From positions 2,147,001 through 2,211,000 of the forward strand of contig NZ_JBBORC010000001.1 of NCBI RefSeq assembly GCF_038004425.1: a DNA stretch of 64,000 bases, in the 5' to 3' direction. This document shows, piece by piece, positions 7,795 to 16,277 of the stretch. The DNA comes from Solibacillus sp. FSL W7-1464 (GTDB lineage Bacteria; Bacillota; Bacilli; Bacillales_A; Planococcaceae). The notes below the pieces were generated by a model that had not been told where the DNA came from, ran no database searches, and worked only from the letters and a program-made list of their open reading frames with translations. Position numbers and translations under genes: made by a program. Each line of letters starts with the position of its first letter. Within the stretch, counting starts at the first letter, position 1.

Positions 7795-9273
7795 ATGAAT
7801 ATTGCACCAATTACAGTTAACGCTATTATAAATGGCGAGAAAATACAAACAGATAATAAAATTACGCGTGAAAATCCAACACACCCTGAGCAAATTGTGG
7901 GGTACGCTCCCAATAATACGAGAGAGCAAACAATCCAGGCAATCGACGCGGCATATGAAGCCTTTAAAACTTGGGCCTGGAGTGATGTCGAGGATCGTAT
8001 CGCAAGAATGCAGCGTGCCATTCAGAAAATAAAAGACGCAACGCCTGAAATCGCTGAGCTATTATCACGCGAACATGGGAAAGCGCTGTATGATGCCCAA
8101 GGGGAAATTGCAGTTTCTCTTATGTGGATGGAATTTGCCGTTGAAAACGTGAAAAAAGTGACAGCTCCTGAAGATCGCAAACATGAAACTGGTCGAACTA
8201 TTATTACCCATGACCCAATCGGTGTTGTATCGGCGATTACGCCTTGGAACTACCCGATTTCACTTTCAACAATCAAAATTGCTCCCGCTTTGTTAACAGG
8301 TAATACAATGGTACTAAAACCAAGTCCATTCGCCCCTTTAGCGGTAAGCCGGGTAGCCGAAATTATTGCGGAAGAATTTCCCTCAGGTGTATTGAACCTA
8401 GTTAACGGGGATGCAGAAGTTGGAATTGAACTTACATCAAACCCGAAAGTTGCGAAAATCGCCTTCACAGGTGGGACAAATACGGCTAAACATATTATGA
8501 AAGCAGCATCTGAAACGATTAAAAAAATGACCCTGGAACTTGGCGGTAATGATGCAGCAATCGTACTGGATGACTTTGATGTTAACGATGAACGTGCATT
8601 AAGAAGAATGGTTATTGCCAACTTCCTGACAGCCGGTCAAATTTGTATGATTGCAAAACGTATCTATGTACACCGTTCCATTTACGATGCGTTTGTTGAA
8701 AAATATATCGAAGCAGCAAACAAATGGATTAAAGTAGGCGACCCATTCAATCCAGATGTCACAGTCGGTCCCGTAAACAACAAAAACCAAGTAGAATATG
8801 TAAAAAGTTTAGTGGAAGATGCCAAAAATAAAGGGGCACAAATTATTCCATTAGGAACAATACTGAACCCTGAATTAATGGATAACGGTTACTTCTTACA
8901 ACCAACACTTGTGTTAGGTGCTGATGTTCATGACCGTGTTGTAGTTGAAGAACAATTTGGCCCTACTGTACCAATCCTTCCATATGATGATGAAGAACAA
9001 GTTATCCAATTACACAATGAAAGCATTTACGGTTTAACAAGTTCCGTTTGGGGAGAAGCAGAACATGCCATAAAAGTGGCTCGTCGCATTGAAGCAGGTA
9101 CAACGATGATTAACACTGCCGCAATTCAAGGATTAGATGTTCGTTTCCCGTTTGGCGGTGTGAAACAATCAGGTGTAGGTCGCGAATATGGATTAGATGG
9201 TATCAAATCTTACACAGAAACTCATGTCATCAATCTGCCAAACGACCTGGAATTACCTTACATTCCTGAATAA
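7795..9273 (+). CDS. NAD(P)-dependent aldehyde dehydrogenase
   Basis: 492 residues, typical for the family. It oxidises an aldehyde to its acid; the substrate is unknown. Catalytic Glu is in LELGG (about residue 248) and catalytic Cys in TAGQICMIAKR (about residue 284); the cofactor region WNYPISL and the FTGG loop are present. The start is ATG 7795 behind GGAGGGG (7782-7788); an extension to 7726 is open but has no SD. The gene is monocistronic, with a terminator at 9292-9329. Proximity to the monooxygenase and aromatic transporter suggests, but does not prove, a role in the same catabolic area. Confidence 0.9.
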   Translation: MNIAPITVNAIINGEKIQTDNKITRENPTHPEQIVGYAPNNTREQTIQAIDAAYEAFKTWAWSDVEDRIARMQRAIQKIKDATPEIAELLSREHGKALYDAQGEIAVSLMWMEFAVENVKKVTAPEDRKHETGRTIITHDPIGVVSAITPWNYPISLSTIKIAPALLTGNTMVLKPSPFAPLAVSRVAEIIAEEFPSGVLNLVNGDAEVGIELTSNPKVAKIAFTGGTNTAKHIMKAASETIKKMTLELGGNDAAIVLDDFDVNDERALRRMVIANFLTAGQICMIAKRIYVHRSIYDAFVEKYIEAANKWIKVGDPFNPDVTVGPVNNKNQVEYVKSLVEDAKNKGAQIIPLGTILNPELMDNGYFLQPTLVLGADVHDRVVVEEQFGPTVPILPYDDEEQVIQLHNESIYGLTSSVWGEAEHAIKVARRIEAGTTMINTAAIQGLDVRFPFGGVKQSGVGREYGLDGIKSYTETHVINLPNDLELPYIPE

Positions 9274-9291
9274 AAGCATACTTCATTAGAA

Positions 9292-9329
9292 AAGAGCATT
9301 AACCTCATCGGGTTAATGCTCTTGTTTTT
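9292..9329 (+). terminator. Terminator of the aldehyde dehydrogenase gene
   Basis: AAGAGCATTAACC (9292-9304) pairs with GGTTAATGCTCTT (9311-9323), then GTTTTTG. Confidence 0.85.
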
Positions 9330-9608
9330 GTCTATTTACTTATCTGTGCCCTGTGCTTTCAGGATCTATAGGCTATTTCCATTTTTATCAAATTATTAAG
9401 GATATCTATAAATCTCCAGCCAAAATTATTTGATTTTTATTATATTTTTATATAACAGTTTTCACTGCATAATGTTTGTTTATCTATATTTTATTTGCAT
9501 ATTTACACTTTCAGACGATATTTATACTGAATTTTCTAAAAACTTAGTTTACAAACGTAGTCTTCCATTACTATAATTTGAGTTATCAGAAATATTGGAG
9601 GAAGATAT

Positions 9609-11039
9609 ATGTACACACTTCTTGGTTCGATCACTCTATTAATTGTAGGATATATCGTCTATGGAAAGTTTATTGAAAAGGTGTTTATTGTTAATGATGC
9701 AACGCCGACCCCAGCTTATACAAAAGCTGATAATTTAGATTATATGCCCATGCCTGCCTGGAAGGGCTGGATGATTCAATTATTAAATATCGCAGGGCTT
9801 GGACCTATTTACGGTGCCATCGCAGGTGCACTGTATGGACCCGTTGCAATGATTTGGATTGTATTTGGTTGTATTTTTGCAGGTGGGGTTCATGACTATT
9901 TTGCAGGGATGTTATCATTACGTCATGGAGGCGCACAATTCCCAGCACTTGTTCAACGTTATTTAGGTAAAGTAATGCGTGTCTTCACTGATATCGTTTC
10001 AGTAGTATTAATGGTTTTAGTAGCAGCCGCCTTTACTGCAGGACCTGCTGCTGTTCTTTCTTCAAAATTAGGAATTACATTTATGACAGCACTTATTGCG
10101 ATTTTCATCTACTTCTTATTAGCAGCAATTTTACCAATCAATCAAATTATCGGTCGTATTTATCCACTATTTGGTGCAATATTAATCATTATGGCCGGTG
10201 CGGTGTTAGTATCTCTAGTCACTTCAGGTATTGCGATTCCTGAAGTATCTTTAACAAATATGCATCCGAATGATTTACCGGTTTGGCCATTATTAATGGT
10301 CACGATTTCTTGTGGCGCAATCTCTGGCTTCCACTCTACACAAAGCCCGATAATTTCAAGAACAATCAAGAAAGAATCGGAAGGTCGTAAAGTCTTCTAC
10401 GGTGCCATGATTGGTGAAGGTGTCATTGCATTAATTTGGTGTGCGGCTGGTATGAGTTTCTATGGCGGTACAGAAGGATTATTACCAAAAATCTCCGAAA
10501 TTGGTGCAGGTGGTGTAGTAGACGAAGTTTCAATTGCATTACTTGGTACATTTGGTAGTATTTTAGCAATATTAGGGATTGTAATTTTACCAATTACAAC
10601 AGGTGATACTTCATTACGTTCAGCACGCATGATTGTATTAGACTTTTTAGGCTCTCGTTTTTCAAAAAATAGGACAACACCAATTTTAGCAACAGTTGCA
10701 GTTGCAGCACCCGCATTTTTCCTATCAACAATTGATTATCAATTCTTATGGCGTTATGTAGGGATGACGAATCAAATGGTTGCAACAGTTATGCTTTGGG
10801 TTGCAACATCGTATTTATTGAAATCAGGCAAGTTCCACTGGATTGCAGGTTTACCAGCCTTATTCATGACCTCTGTAGTATTTGTATACTTAATGGTAGC
10901 GCCAGAAGGATTTGCGCTTGCTTATGAAACAGGTGTCGTCATTGGTTTAAGCTTTACTGTCCTAGTTTCTTTCATTTATATTTATCAAATCTTTAAGCAT
11001 AAAGCTTTTACAACTCCGGTATTTTTAACAGAGAAATAA
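9609..11039 (+). CDS. cstA: CstA-family transporter (carbon starvation protein, short form)
   Basis: 476-residue integral membrane protein with about 12-13 hydrophobic segments. Family motifs include GPIYGAIAGALYGP, GGVHDYFAGMLSLRHGG and the ISGFHSTQSPI segment. CstA proteins import peptides or pyruvate at carbon limitation; this is the short bacillary type without the long E. coli C-terminus. The start is ATG 9609 with GGAGG eight bases upstream. The gene stands alone, with a terminator at 11064-11110. The 270 bases upstream are very AT-rich and probably hold its promoter. Confidence 0.88.
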   Translation: MYTLLGSITLLIVGYIVYGKFIEKVFIVNDATPTPAYTKADNLDYMPMPAWKGWMIQLLNIAGLGPIYGAIAGALYGPVAMIWIVFGCIFAGGVHDYFAGMLSLRHGGAQFPALVQRYLGKVMRVFTDIVSVVLMVLVAAAFTAGPAAVLSSKLGITFMTALIAIFIYFLLAAILPINQIIGRIYPLFGAILIIMAGAVLVSLVTSGIAIPEVSLTNMHPNDLPVWPLLMVTISCGAISGFHSTQSPIISRTIKKESEGRKVFYGAMIGEGVIALIWCAAGMSFYGGTEGLLPKISEIGAGGVVDEVSIALLGTFGSILAILGIVILPITTGDTSLRSARMIVLDFLGSRFSKNRTTPILATVAVAAPAFFLSTIDYQFLWRYVGMTNQMVATVMLWVATSYLLKSGKFHWIAGLPALFMTSVVFVYLMVAPEGFALAYETGVVIGLSFTVLVSFIYIYQIFKHKAFTTPVFLTEK

Positions 11040-11063
11040 GGGATTCAGACTTTTGCTAACTAT

Positions 11064-11110
11064 AAAATCTCGCATTTTTATAATTTCTAAAAATGCGAGA
11101 TTTTTGTTTT
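11064..11110 (+). terminator. Terminator of cstA
   Basis: A 17-bp stem, AAAATCTCGCATTTTTA (11064-11080) with its complement at 11088-11104, followed by TTTGTTTTG. Confidence 0.85.
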
Positions 11111-11189
11111 GAGTATGCTTCGATTTTTTACTAAATGAATTCAAAATCTAAATTAATTTTTACGTTAATCCTTTAAAATTTCACGGAAG

Positions 11190-11657
11190 TTAAGCACCCT
11201 GGCTTTGCCCATTATTGCTGCCCTTCACTTCTACGCCGGCTTCTTTCACTTTCCCGCCGATGTCTTTTAAATCCGTCGTTGCTTCTTTGGCATGAGAAAG
11301 AATCTCACTTGACTCTTCCTTTACCATAGTAACTGGGAGAATAATATTCTCGTTTACTTTTTCATAAAGATTTTGAGCATCGCTTATTGCTTCTTTTAAT
11401 ACGGAAGAAGCGGATTTCAGACGTTCTTGCAAGTCATCCTTTACTTCTGAAGGATTATTTTTGACTTGGCTGTACATATCCATTGTCGAATCTTTCATAT
11501 TTTTGGTTGTCTCCGTTACTTTATTTCTTGTGTTTGCATCAAGCATGGCAAGCGCACCACCAATAACCGCCCCTATCACCATGCCTCTTAAAAGCTTTCC
11601 GTTATTCTCGTTATCAATTGTTGTTGATACATTATTATAAGAAGTTTGTGTCATCAT
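11190..11657 (-). CDS. YtxH-domain stress protein
   Basis: 155 residues. A short hydrophobic glycine-containing segment (LLRGMVIGAVIGGALAML, about residues 22-40) is followed by a long charged helical or coiled-coil region: the YtxH architecture (PF12732) of small membrane-anchored general-stress proteins. The molecular role is not known. AAGGAG precedes the ATG pair at 11657. A sigma-B-like promoter (GTTTGA, 14 bases, GGGCAA) lies about 42-67 bases upstream and would fit general-stress control. Confidence 0.75.
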   Translation of the reverse strand: MMTQTSYNNVSTTIDNENNGKLLRGMVIGAVIGGALAMLDANTRNKVTETTKNMKDSTMDMYSQVKNNPSEVKDDLQERLKSASSVLKEAISDAQNLYEKVNENIILPVTMVKEESSEILSHAKEATTDLKDIGGKVKEAGVEVKGSNNGQSQGA

Positions 11658-11698
11658 TATTGCTCCTTTTTATTTGAATTTGTAACGTTATTCATTAG

Positions 11699-11724
11699 TT
11701 GCCCGATATTTTTCCCGTTCAAAC
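11699..11724 (-). promoter_or_regulatory. Sigma-B-like promoter of the ytxH-type gene
   Basis: On the minus strand GTTTGA (complement of 11719-11724) is followed after 14 bases by GGGCAA (complement of 11699-11704); the sigma-B consensus is GTTTAA-N12/15-GGGTAT. The match is imperfect in the -10, but the downstream gene is of a class commonly sigma-B controlled. Confidence 0.45.
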
Positions 11725-11802
11725 TATTTGAGCGGATTCTTTTTCTTAACTACCCGGACAAGCTTTAACAATTCAGGAGCTCCTTTATCGTTCCTAAAGC
11801 TC

Positions 11803-11845
11803 AAAAAACGGCAACCCGTAAAACATCAGGGTTGCCGCTTTTTTT
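11803..11845. terminator. Bidirectional terminator
   Basis: CGGCAACCC (11809-11817) pairs with GGGTTGCCG (11829-11837); A6 lies on the left and T7 on the right, so it can end transcripts from both sides. It serves the KASIII-like gene ending at 11854. Confidence 0.8.
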
Positions 11846-11853
11846 ATTAATAA

Positions 11854-12831
11854 TTAATATTTAAATAACATTGCTACCATTTCATGACCTGCACCGATCG
11901 TCCAGAATAATACAATGTCACCACGTTTAATGCTGCCCGTTTCAATACCTTCATGCAAGCAAATAAAGGGACTGCTAGTAGACGTATAGCCGTATCGATC
12001 CCCTACATAAATAATCTTCTCTTCAGGAATATTAAAGTGATTTTGTATTTTTAAGATGTTCGATAAGGCAAATTGTGATAAGCAAAACGAATTGACATCC
12101 TCAATTTTTAACCCGTTGTCTTTTAATAGTTTCTCAATCATCTCACATGCGACCGGAATTGCCATCGCACCGTCAAACGGAGTAAAGACGATATGCTCTT
12201 TCTTGCCGATTGTTTGAGAAAATCCTTCTTTCGGATAAATAATGTTATTTCTATTCGCTGAATCCACTTCATATACCGCATCAATAAAACCTGTATCTTC
12301 ATCTGCTGTCTTTTCCAGAATAACGGCAGCAGCTGCATCTGAAAAGTTGGCATATGTAAATGCCTGTTCGGGATTGGAAATCAAACTGTTAGCGTCAGAA
12401 CCAATGATGAGCGCGCGGTTAATACGTCGGTTTGACATCATATAATGTGAAGCGTTTTCCACTGCGACCGTCATTCCCGCGCAGTTAGCATTACTGTCAA
12501 ACATCATTGTATGATTCGCTCCATCAATTTCATGGTGTACAAACATCGCATTTGTAGGTAATGTATGCTCAGGCACTTGTGTAGAAAATACAATCATATC
12601 AATATCTTTTCCCGTTAATTGAGCCTTTGCTAAAACTCGCTTAGCCGCTTCAATTCCCATTGACAGAGAATTTTCCTCATTGTCGATGATATAGCGTTTG
12701 TTTCTTCCCATCGAAGTCAAGAAGCCGGTAACATCTTCTCCCTGCTCTTTAAAATGCTCTAAGTAAAACTCATTCGCTACTAAATTCTCAGGATGATAAA
12801 TAGCAACGTTTTTTATTTTAATATTCGTCAT
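11854..12831 (-). CDS. KASIII-like thiolase-fold protein lacking catalytic His and Asn
   Basis: 325 residues with the FabH/KASIII fold. The active-site Cys is kept (DSNANCAGM, C117), but where FabH has HQAN this protein has LSQFALSN (Ser at about 252), and where FabH has GNTS it has GYTS (Tyr at about 282). Two of the three triad residues are therefore replaced, arguing against decarboxylative condensation; acyl transfer, hydrolysis or binding is more likely. The start is ATG 12831 with AAGGAG 12 bases upstream; the ATG at 12864 has no SD. It lies just downstream of the STAS-like gene and is probably cotranscribed with it. Confidence 0.75.
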   Translation of the reverse strand: MTNIKIKNVAIYHPENLVANEFYLEHFKEQGEDVTGFLTSMGRNKRYIIDNEENSLSMGIEAAKRVLAKAQLTGKDIDMIVFSTQVPEHTLPTNAMFVHHEIDGANHTMMFDSNANCAGMTVAVENASHYMMSNRRINRALIIGSDANSLISNPEQAFTYANFSDAAAAVILEKTADEDTGFIDAVYEVDSANRNNIIYPKEGFSQTIGKKEHIVFTPFDGAMAIPVACEMIEKLLKDNGLKIEDVNSFCLSQFALSNILKIQNHFNIPEEKIIYVGDRYGYTSTSSPFICLHEGIETGSIKRGDIVLFWTIGAGHEMVAMLFKY

Positions 12832-12873
12832 GCTATAAATAAACTCCTTACTGGCTCTATTCATTTGTTTTTA

Positions 12874-13215
12874 CTAAATTGATTCTACAGTTGCGTTCGT
12901 AAGTCCGGCAGCATTTGCAAGACGGCTTAATTGCATTTTTAATGTTAAATTATTCGCTACAGTGAATTTTACTTGTTTGAATCCTGTTGCTTTGTACATT
13001 TTCATAACTTCCGTTAAATTTGCAGTCATATCAGCATTCAATAATTGCATTTCAGTACAATCAACTTCCAGATTAAATGTTGATGGCGTGATGGCTTTCA
13101 TTTTTGCATTATAATCTGCAACGAAGGCATTCGCATCTTCCATTGTCATTTTGCCGTTCACAAAAATATTTACTACATTTCTTACTGTGTTTACTTGAAT
13201 ACCTGTTTTTTTCAT
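12874..13215 (-). CDS. Small STAS-like protein paired with the KASIII-like gene
   Basis: 113 residues, soluble. The alternating strand/helix pattern (IQVNTVRNVVNIFVNGKMTM, then NLEVDCTEMQLL, then QVKFTVAN) resembles a STAS/anti-sigma-antagonist-like fold, but I see no certain family match. ATG 13215 is used because AGGAG lies eight bases upstream; an ATG at 13221 is too close to the SD. The KASIII-like start lies about 40 bases beyond its stop. A good sigma-A promoter lies at 13293-13322. A partnership with the KASIII-like protein is inferred from position. Confidence 0.65.
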   Translation of the reverse strand: MKKTGIQVNTVRNVVNIFVNGKMTMEDANAFVADYNAKMKAITPSTFNLEVDCTEMQLLNADMTANLTEVMKMYKATGFKQVKFTVANNLTLKMQLSRLANAAGLTNATVESI

Positions 13216-13292
13216 GTTCATTTCTCCTACTATGTCGATTAATTTTTGAATTTATTTTAAGTATAAAGCAGCATAAATGCTAGGACATTTGA

Positions 13293-13322
13293 ATTATAAC
13301 AATACAACTTAATAAACAACAA
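13293..13322 (-). promoter_or_regulatory. Sigma-A promoter of the STAS-like/KASIII-like operon
   Basis: On the minus strand TTGTTG (complement of 13317-13322), 18 bases, TATAAT (complement of 13293-13298), about 78 bases before the start codon. Confidence 0.6.
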
Positions 13323-13487
13323 TAAAAATGTCAAATTTCCTTATTTTTCTGCATAAAATAATGATTTTGAACTAATTATTATTTTTACATTAGCTTCAAA
13401 TACCTATCCTAAAAAGATCATATCTACTTGAATTTTTATAAAAGCAGGAATTATTAACCTGATCGATTTTTACCTTACTACATAAAA

Positions 13488-13530
13488 TCAAAAGCGGTAA
13501 ATGTTGATTTCCCATCAACACTTACCGCTT
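13488..13530 (-). terminator. Terminator behind the fragment at 13549-13746
   Basis: Arms at 13492-13508 and 13514-13530 (AAGCGGTAA at the base) form a 17-bp stem with one G-T pair and a five-base loop. The minus-strand tail is TTGATTTTAT. Confidence 0.65.
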
Positions 13531-13548
13531 ATTCTCAGTTAGCATTTC

Positions 13549-13746
13549 TCAAGTGGCATTAATAAAATATCTTCCCTGTTCCGCTTTTATCTCAAAGATA
13601 TATTTTTCTCCATTCTTTAACTCTTCTAAAGTCGTACTTTTTCCAGGTTTTATCTGAAATTCATCCACTATTATTTCTCCATTTATATCCTTTACCCTTA
13701 GTAGTATATCGCCTGCACTGTTTGCGTGATTAATGATTTCCTTAAA
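13549..13746 (-). pseudogene. Headless C-terminal gene fragment
   Basis: Frame open for 65 codons on the minus strand, ending in TGA (13549-13551) directly before a good terminator. The peptide (EIINHANSAGDILLRVKD, later EELKNGEKYIFEIKAEQG) looks like a real beta-rich domain, perhaps of a small secreted or Ig-like protein. An in-frame TAA (13747-13749) precedes it and there is no ATG, GTG or TTG near a good SD; an ATT after AAGG is the only start-like context. I read it as the surviving 3' end of a decayed gene. Confidence 0.45.
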
Positions 13747-13951
13747 TTATTCTAAAACGAATAAAACATGTATTCAAAATCAATAGTCAAATTTCTGCTT
13801 TACCATTTCATTTCGGATATAGAGACAGTATAAAAGTTTACATTTTGGTGAAAGCTTTTCTCAAGTTGAAGTGATTGAAAGAAGAATGCAAAAGCAGTAG
13901 TAAAATTTCACGAAAAAAGGAGAATTGCAATTCTAGCGACGTGTGATATAC

Positions 13952-14260
13952 ATGAAAAACTTGTTCAATATCAAAAGAATGTTGTTGGTCATTTTGCTGT
14001 TAAATCTCATGGATGGCATTTTTACGGCTTGGGGACTAAGCAATGAATGGATTGAAGAAGCGAACCCGCTGATGAGTTCGTTTTCCCCCTTAACAATCCT
14101 TGTAATAAAGGTATCCTTATCCGGCGCCATTTTATTACTTTGGAAATCAAACTTCCCTACACGGTTAACGAATATTTGGCGAGTCGTTCTTTCATTCGTC
14201 ATGTTCCTATATACCGGAATATTCCTTTTGCATATGACCTGGATGACCATGCTGTTATAA
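13952..14260 (+). CDS. DUF5658-like small membrane protein
   Basis: 102 residues with three hydrophobic segments. The N-terminal LLVILLLNLMDGIFTAWGLS, the EANPLM motif and a later K-to-S helix are typical of DUF5658 proteins, whose function is unknown. The start is uncertain: ATG 13952 or GTG 13943. The only SD-like sequence (AAAGGAG, 13916-13922) is about 30 bases upstream, so initiation may be weak. It is alone; the frame on the opposite strand is a shadow. Confidence 0.6.
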   Translation: MKNLFNIKRMLLVILLLNLMDGIFTAWGLSNEWIEEANPLMSSFSPLTILVIKVSLSGAILLLWKSNFPTRLTNIWRVVLSFVMFLYTGIFLLHMTWMTMLL

Positions 14261-14296
14261 AAAGTAAAAACCCGAAAGAAGATCGTCTTCTATAAA

Positions 14297-14344
14297 AAAA
14301 AAGTGCTGCAAACCCTAAATATTAGAGATTTGCTGCACTTTTCA
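14297..14344. terminator. Bidirectional terminator between convergent genes
   Basis: AAAAGTGCTGCAAA (14299-14312) pairs with TTTGCTGCACTTTT (14329-14342). A runs on the left and T on the right serve both the + gene at 13952 and the - operon ending at 14395. Confidence 0.75.
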
Positions 14345-14394
14345 ATTCACTGACTTTTCTTTATTAATCCATTACAATGCAAGAACTTATCAGA

Positions 14395-14688
14395 TTAAGG
14401 GAACGGAGCCACCGTCCAGCTGAGGCCGAAGATTGTAAATACAAATACGATGATAAACATACTAATACCCAATCCCCAAAATCCTAAAGACCTGCTTTTT
14501 TTGTTTACCAACGAAATAACCCCAATAATTATAGAAGTGACTACCAATGAACTGAATCTAGTTTCTATTTGTAAATCATATTCGGATAGCAGGGAAATAT
14601 TTAAAATCGCCAATGAAATAAGACCCATCACGACACTCAGCCATCCCATCGTTTGTAAAACTGTGCTCTTTATTGTACCCAATTCCAT
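14395..14688 (-). CDS. Small three-helix membrane protein, third gene of the ECF operon
   Basis: 97 residues with three membrane helices (around residues 13-33, 47-62 and 70-90), unknown family. The SD AGAGGTG lies inside the end of the anti-sigma gene, and the start overlaps that gene by 19 bases, so it is translationally coupled. Its position suggests an accessory membrane component of the sigma factor circuit. Confidence 0.65.
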   Translation of the reverse strand: MELGTIKSTVLQTMGWLSVVMGLISLAILNISLLSEYDLQIETRFSSLVVTSIIIGVISLVNKKSRSLGFWGLGISMFIIVFVFTIFGLSWTVAPFP

Positions 14689-15656
14689 AATTTCACCTCT
14701 CCTACTTTAAGAAAGCGAACCATCTCCAATTTTTCAAGTGATTCGATTTCGTTTTTTGGACCGGTTACAACAACTCCATATGTTTCATAGCCATTTTTCT
14801 CAATGTAATGAATACGTTCTTTTAGTTCAAGACTTTTATGAGGCGAGACTTTTACAGCCAACTCTTCATAAGGCAGTAAGTCCTTCAGCATTTCCAAAAA
14901 CGTTTCCTCATGTGATCGCGAATCCCGAAAAGGCGACCAATAGGATTGATCCGGCTGTACAGGATACCCGATTGGTGAAATGATGTTTCCACTAGAGCTA
15001 AGCATTTTGTCTTCCGTCCCGGTATAGATGGCCGCCCATGTCACATGGACATTTTTCATTGCATTCTCCACTTCTTTTACTTCATATAAATCGTTTAAAG
15101 AAATATACGCTTCGACAACCGTTTCCTCCGGCAATCCATATAAGACTTTCCATTCATTATAATTACTGAAATCTACGAGAAATTGTCTTGGGTGAGCAAT
15201 CCACTGATTTTTATCTGTTGGATTTTTAGGATATAATTTCTCCAGTTTAGAATCTGCCTCTTTACCCACTAACTCATCGAGCACAAAATGTAAATCGTAG
15301 TTTTTAACCGGATACAATTCATCGCCTATTTGTTTGTATTGTTCAAAGGACAGGTCCATTGAGAAGAGAGAAAAATCCATATCAAACTCCATCTCCTCCA
15401 AAGTCGTATTCGGCTCGGTAATATAAAGCGTTTTGCTTGCGATATCCATTAACGTAGTAGATTTTGTCCCAAATGCATAATAGCTAAAGGTCAAGATATA
15501 GCAGACAGGCACAATTAAAAGCACGATTGTTAAAGTGGAGAGAATTAACTTCCATCTTGAAGAGTTAATAGCCCTCTTCATCTTTTTCTTGCCCTTTTTT
15601 GTAGGTTGAATTTCTTCCTTTTTTGCTTTTTCCAGCAATTTATCATACGAATCCAT
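14670..15656 (-). CDS. Membrane-anchored anti-sigma factor
   Basis: 328 residues: basic cytoplasmic N-terminus (about 1-33), one membrane helix (about 36-58, LILSTLTIVLLIVPVCYILT), then a large extracytoplasmic domain. The architecture matches the sigma-factor regulator N/C-terminal families (PF13800/PF13791). The ATG overlaps the sigma gene stop (TAATG at 15656), so the two are coupled and the protein most likely sequesters that sigma factor until an envelope signal is sensed. The signal is unknown. Confidence 0.8.
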   Translation of the reverse strand: MDSYDKLLEKAKKEEIQPTKKGKKKMKRAINSSRWKLILSTLTIVLLIVPVCYILTFSYYAFGTKSTTLMDIASKTLYITEPNTTLEEMEFDMDFSLFSMDLSFEQYKQIGDELYPVKNYDLHFVLDELVGKEADSKLEKLYPKNPTDKNQWIAHPRQFLVDFSNYNEWKVLYGLPEETVVEAYISLNDLYEVKEVENAMKNVHVTWAAIYTGTEDKMLSSSGNIISPIGYPVQPDQSYWSPFRDSRSHEETFLEMLKDLLPYEELAVKVSPHKSLELKERIHYIEKNGYETYGVVVTGPKNEIESLEKLEMVRFLKVGEVKLWNWVQ

Positions 15657-16135
15657 TATGAATCCTCCCTTGATAACATCTCACGCAACTTTTTCCTTCC
15701 ACGTACTAAATGACTCTTTAAAGTATTTAACTTTACATCCAAAATATTGGCAGCTTGTTCATATGTACAATCATGCACATCACATAATAAGATCGCTTGC
15801 TTTTCTATCGGTTTTATAAAATCTAAATAGCGCAGCAGTTCTATGTAGGCATCGTTTTCCACTACAATATTCTCCGGGGTATTTAAATCCGCCTGTGAAA
15901 ATTCATTCGTCAATATCGTGCGCTTTCCTTTTCTAAAGTGATCAATGTATGTGTAATAACCTACCTTAAATAACCAAGGTTTTATTTCCTCAATCTCATC
16001 AGTGAGCAATACAATGTGCGCTTTTGCGAAGGTTTCCTGAAGTAAATCCTCTGCATCGGCATGATTTTTTGATAGAGAATATAAATAGCGATATAGATCA
16101 TTGAAGTATAGTGAATATACCTGCTTGAGTTCCAT
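15656..16135 (-). CDS. ECF-type RNA polymerase sigma factor
   Basis: 159 residues. Region 2 (LYFNDLYRYLYSLSKNHADAEDLLQETF-like, about 8-35; PWLFKVGYYTYIDHFRK) and region 4 (EKQAILLCDVHDCTYEQAA followed by LDVKLNTLKSHLVRGRKKL) are both complete. SD AAAGGTGG lies before ATG 16135. An ECF-like promoter (16158-16185) lies just upstream, suggesting autoregulation. It is the first gene of a three-gene operon with its anti-sigma factor. Confidence 0.88.
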   Translation of the reverse strand: MELKQVYSLYFNDLYRYLYSLSKNHADAEDLLQETFAKAHIVLLTDEIEEIKPWLFKVGYYTYIDHFRKGKRTILTNEFSQADLNTPENIVVENDAYIELLRYLDFIKPIEKQAILLCDVHDCTYEQAANILDVKLNTLKSHLVRGRKKLREMLSREDS

Positions 16136-16157
16136 TACTTCCCACCTTTCACCCTAT

Positions 16158-16185
16158 CCACGGATTAGATATAAAAAAAGTTGCA
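16158..16185 (-). promoter_or_regulatory. Possible autoregulated ECF promoter
   Basis: On the minus strand TGCAAC followed by a T run (complement of 16180-16185), 17 bases, then CGTGG (complement around 16158-16162), resembling the AAC/CGT pattern of ECF promoters. Confidence 0.45.
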
Positions 16186-16217
16186 AAATAAGGAAAATAA
16201 ATGAAGAAACTTTATTA

Positions 16218-16255
16218 TACAAAAAAAATCCATCGAATTGATTACGATGGATTTT
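16218..16255 (-). terminator. Terminator of the PAS-GGDEF-EAL gene
   Basis: AAAATCCATCG (16225-16235) pairs with CGATGGATTTT (16245-16255); the minus-strand tail is a T run. Confidence 0.8.
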
Positions 16256-16277
16256 CTGCTTCGGTAACAAGCCCCTA

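Larger units (their letters stand above)
13222..13548. other. Intergenic region with one promoter and one hairpin
   Basis: Apart from the promoter at 13293-13322 and the hairpin at 13492-13530 the region is AT-rich and shows no gene. Confidence 0.5.

Noticed and set aside
13933-14250. Antisense frame opposite the DUF5658 gene
   Set aside because: Shadow of a better-supported gene; no SD and no motif.
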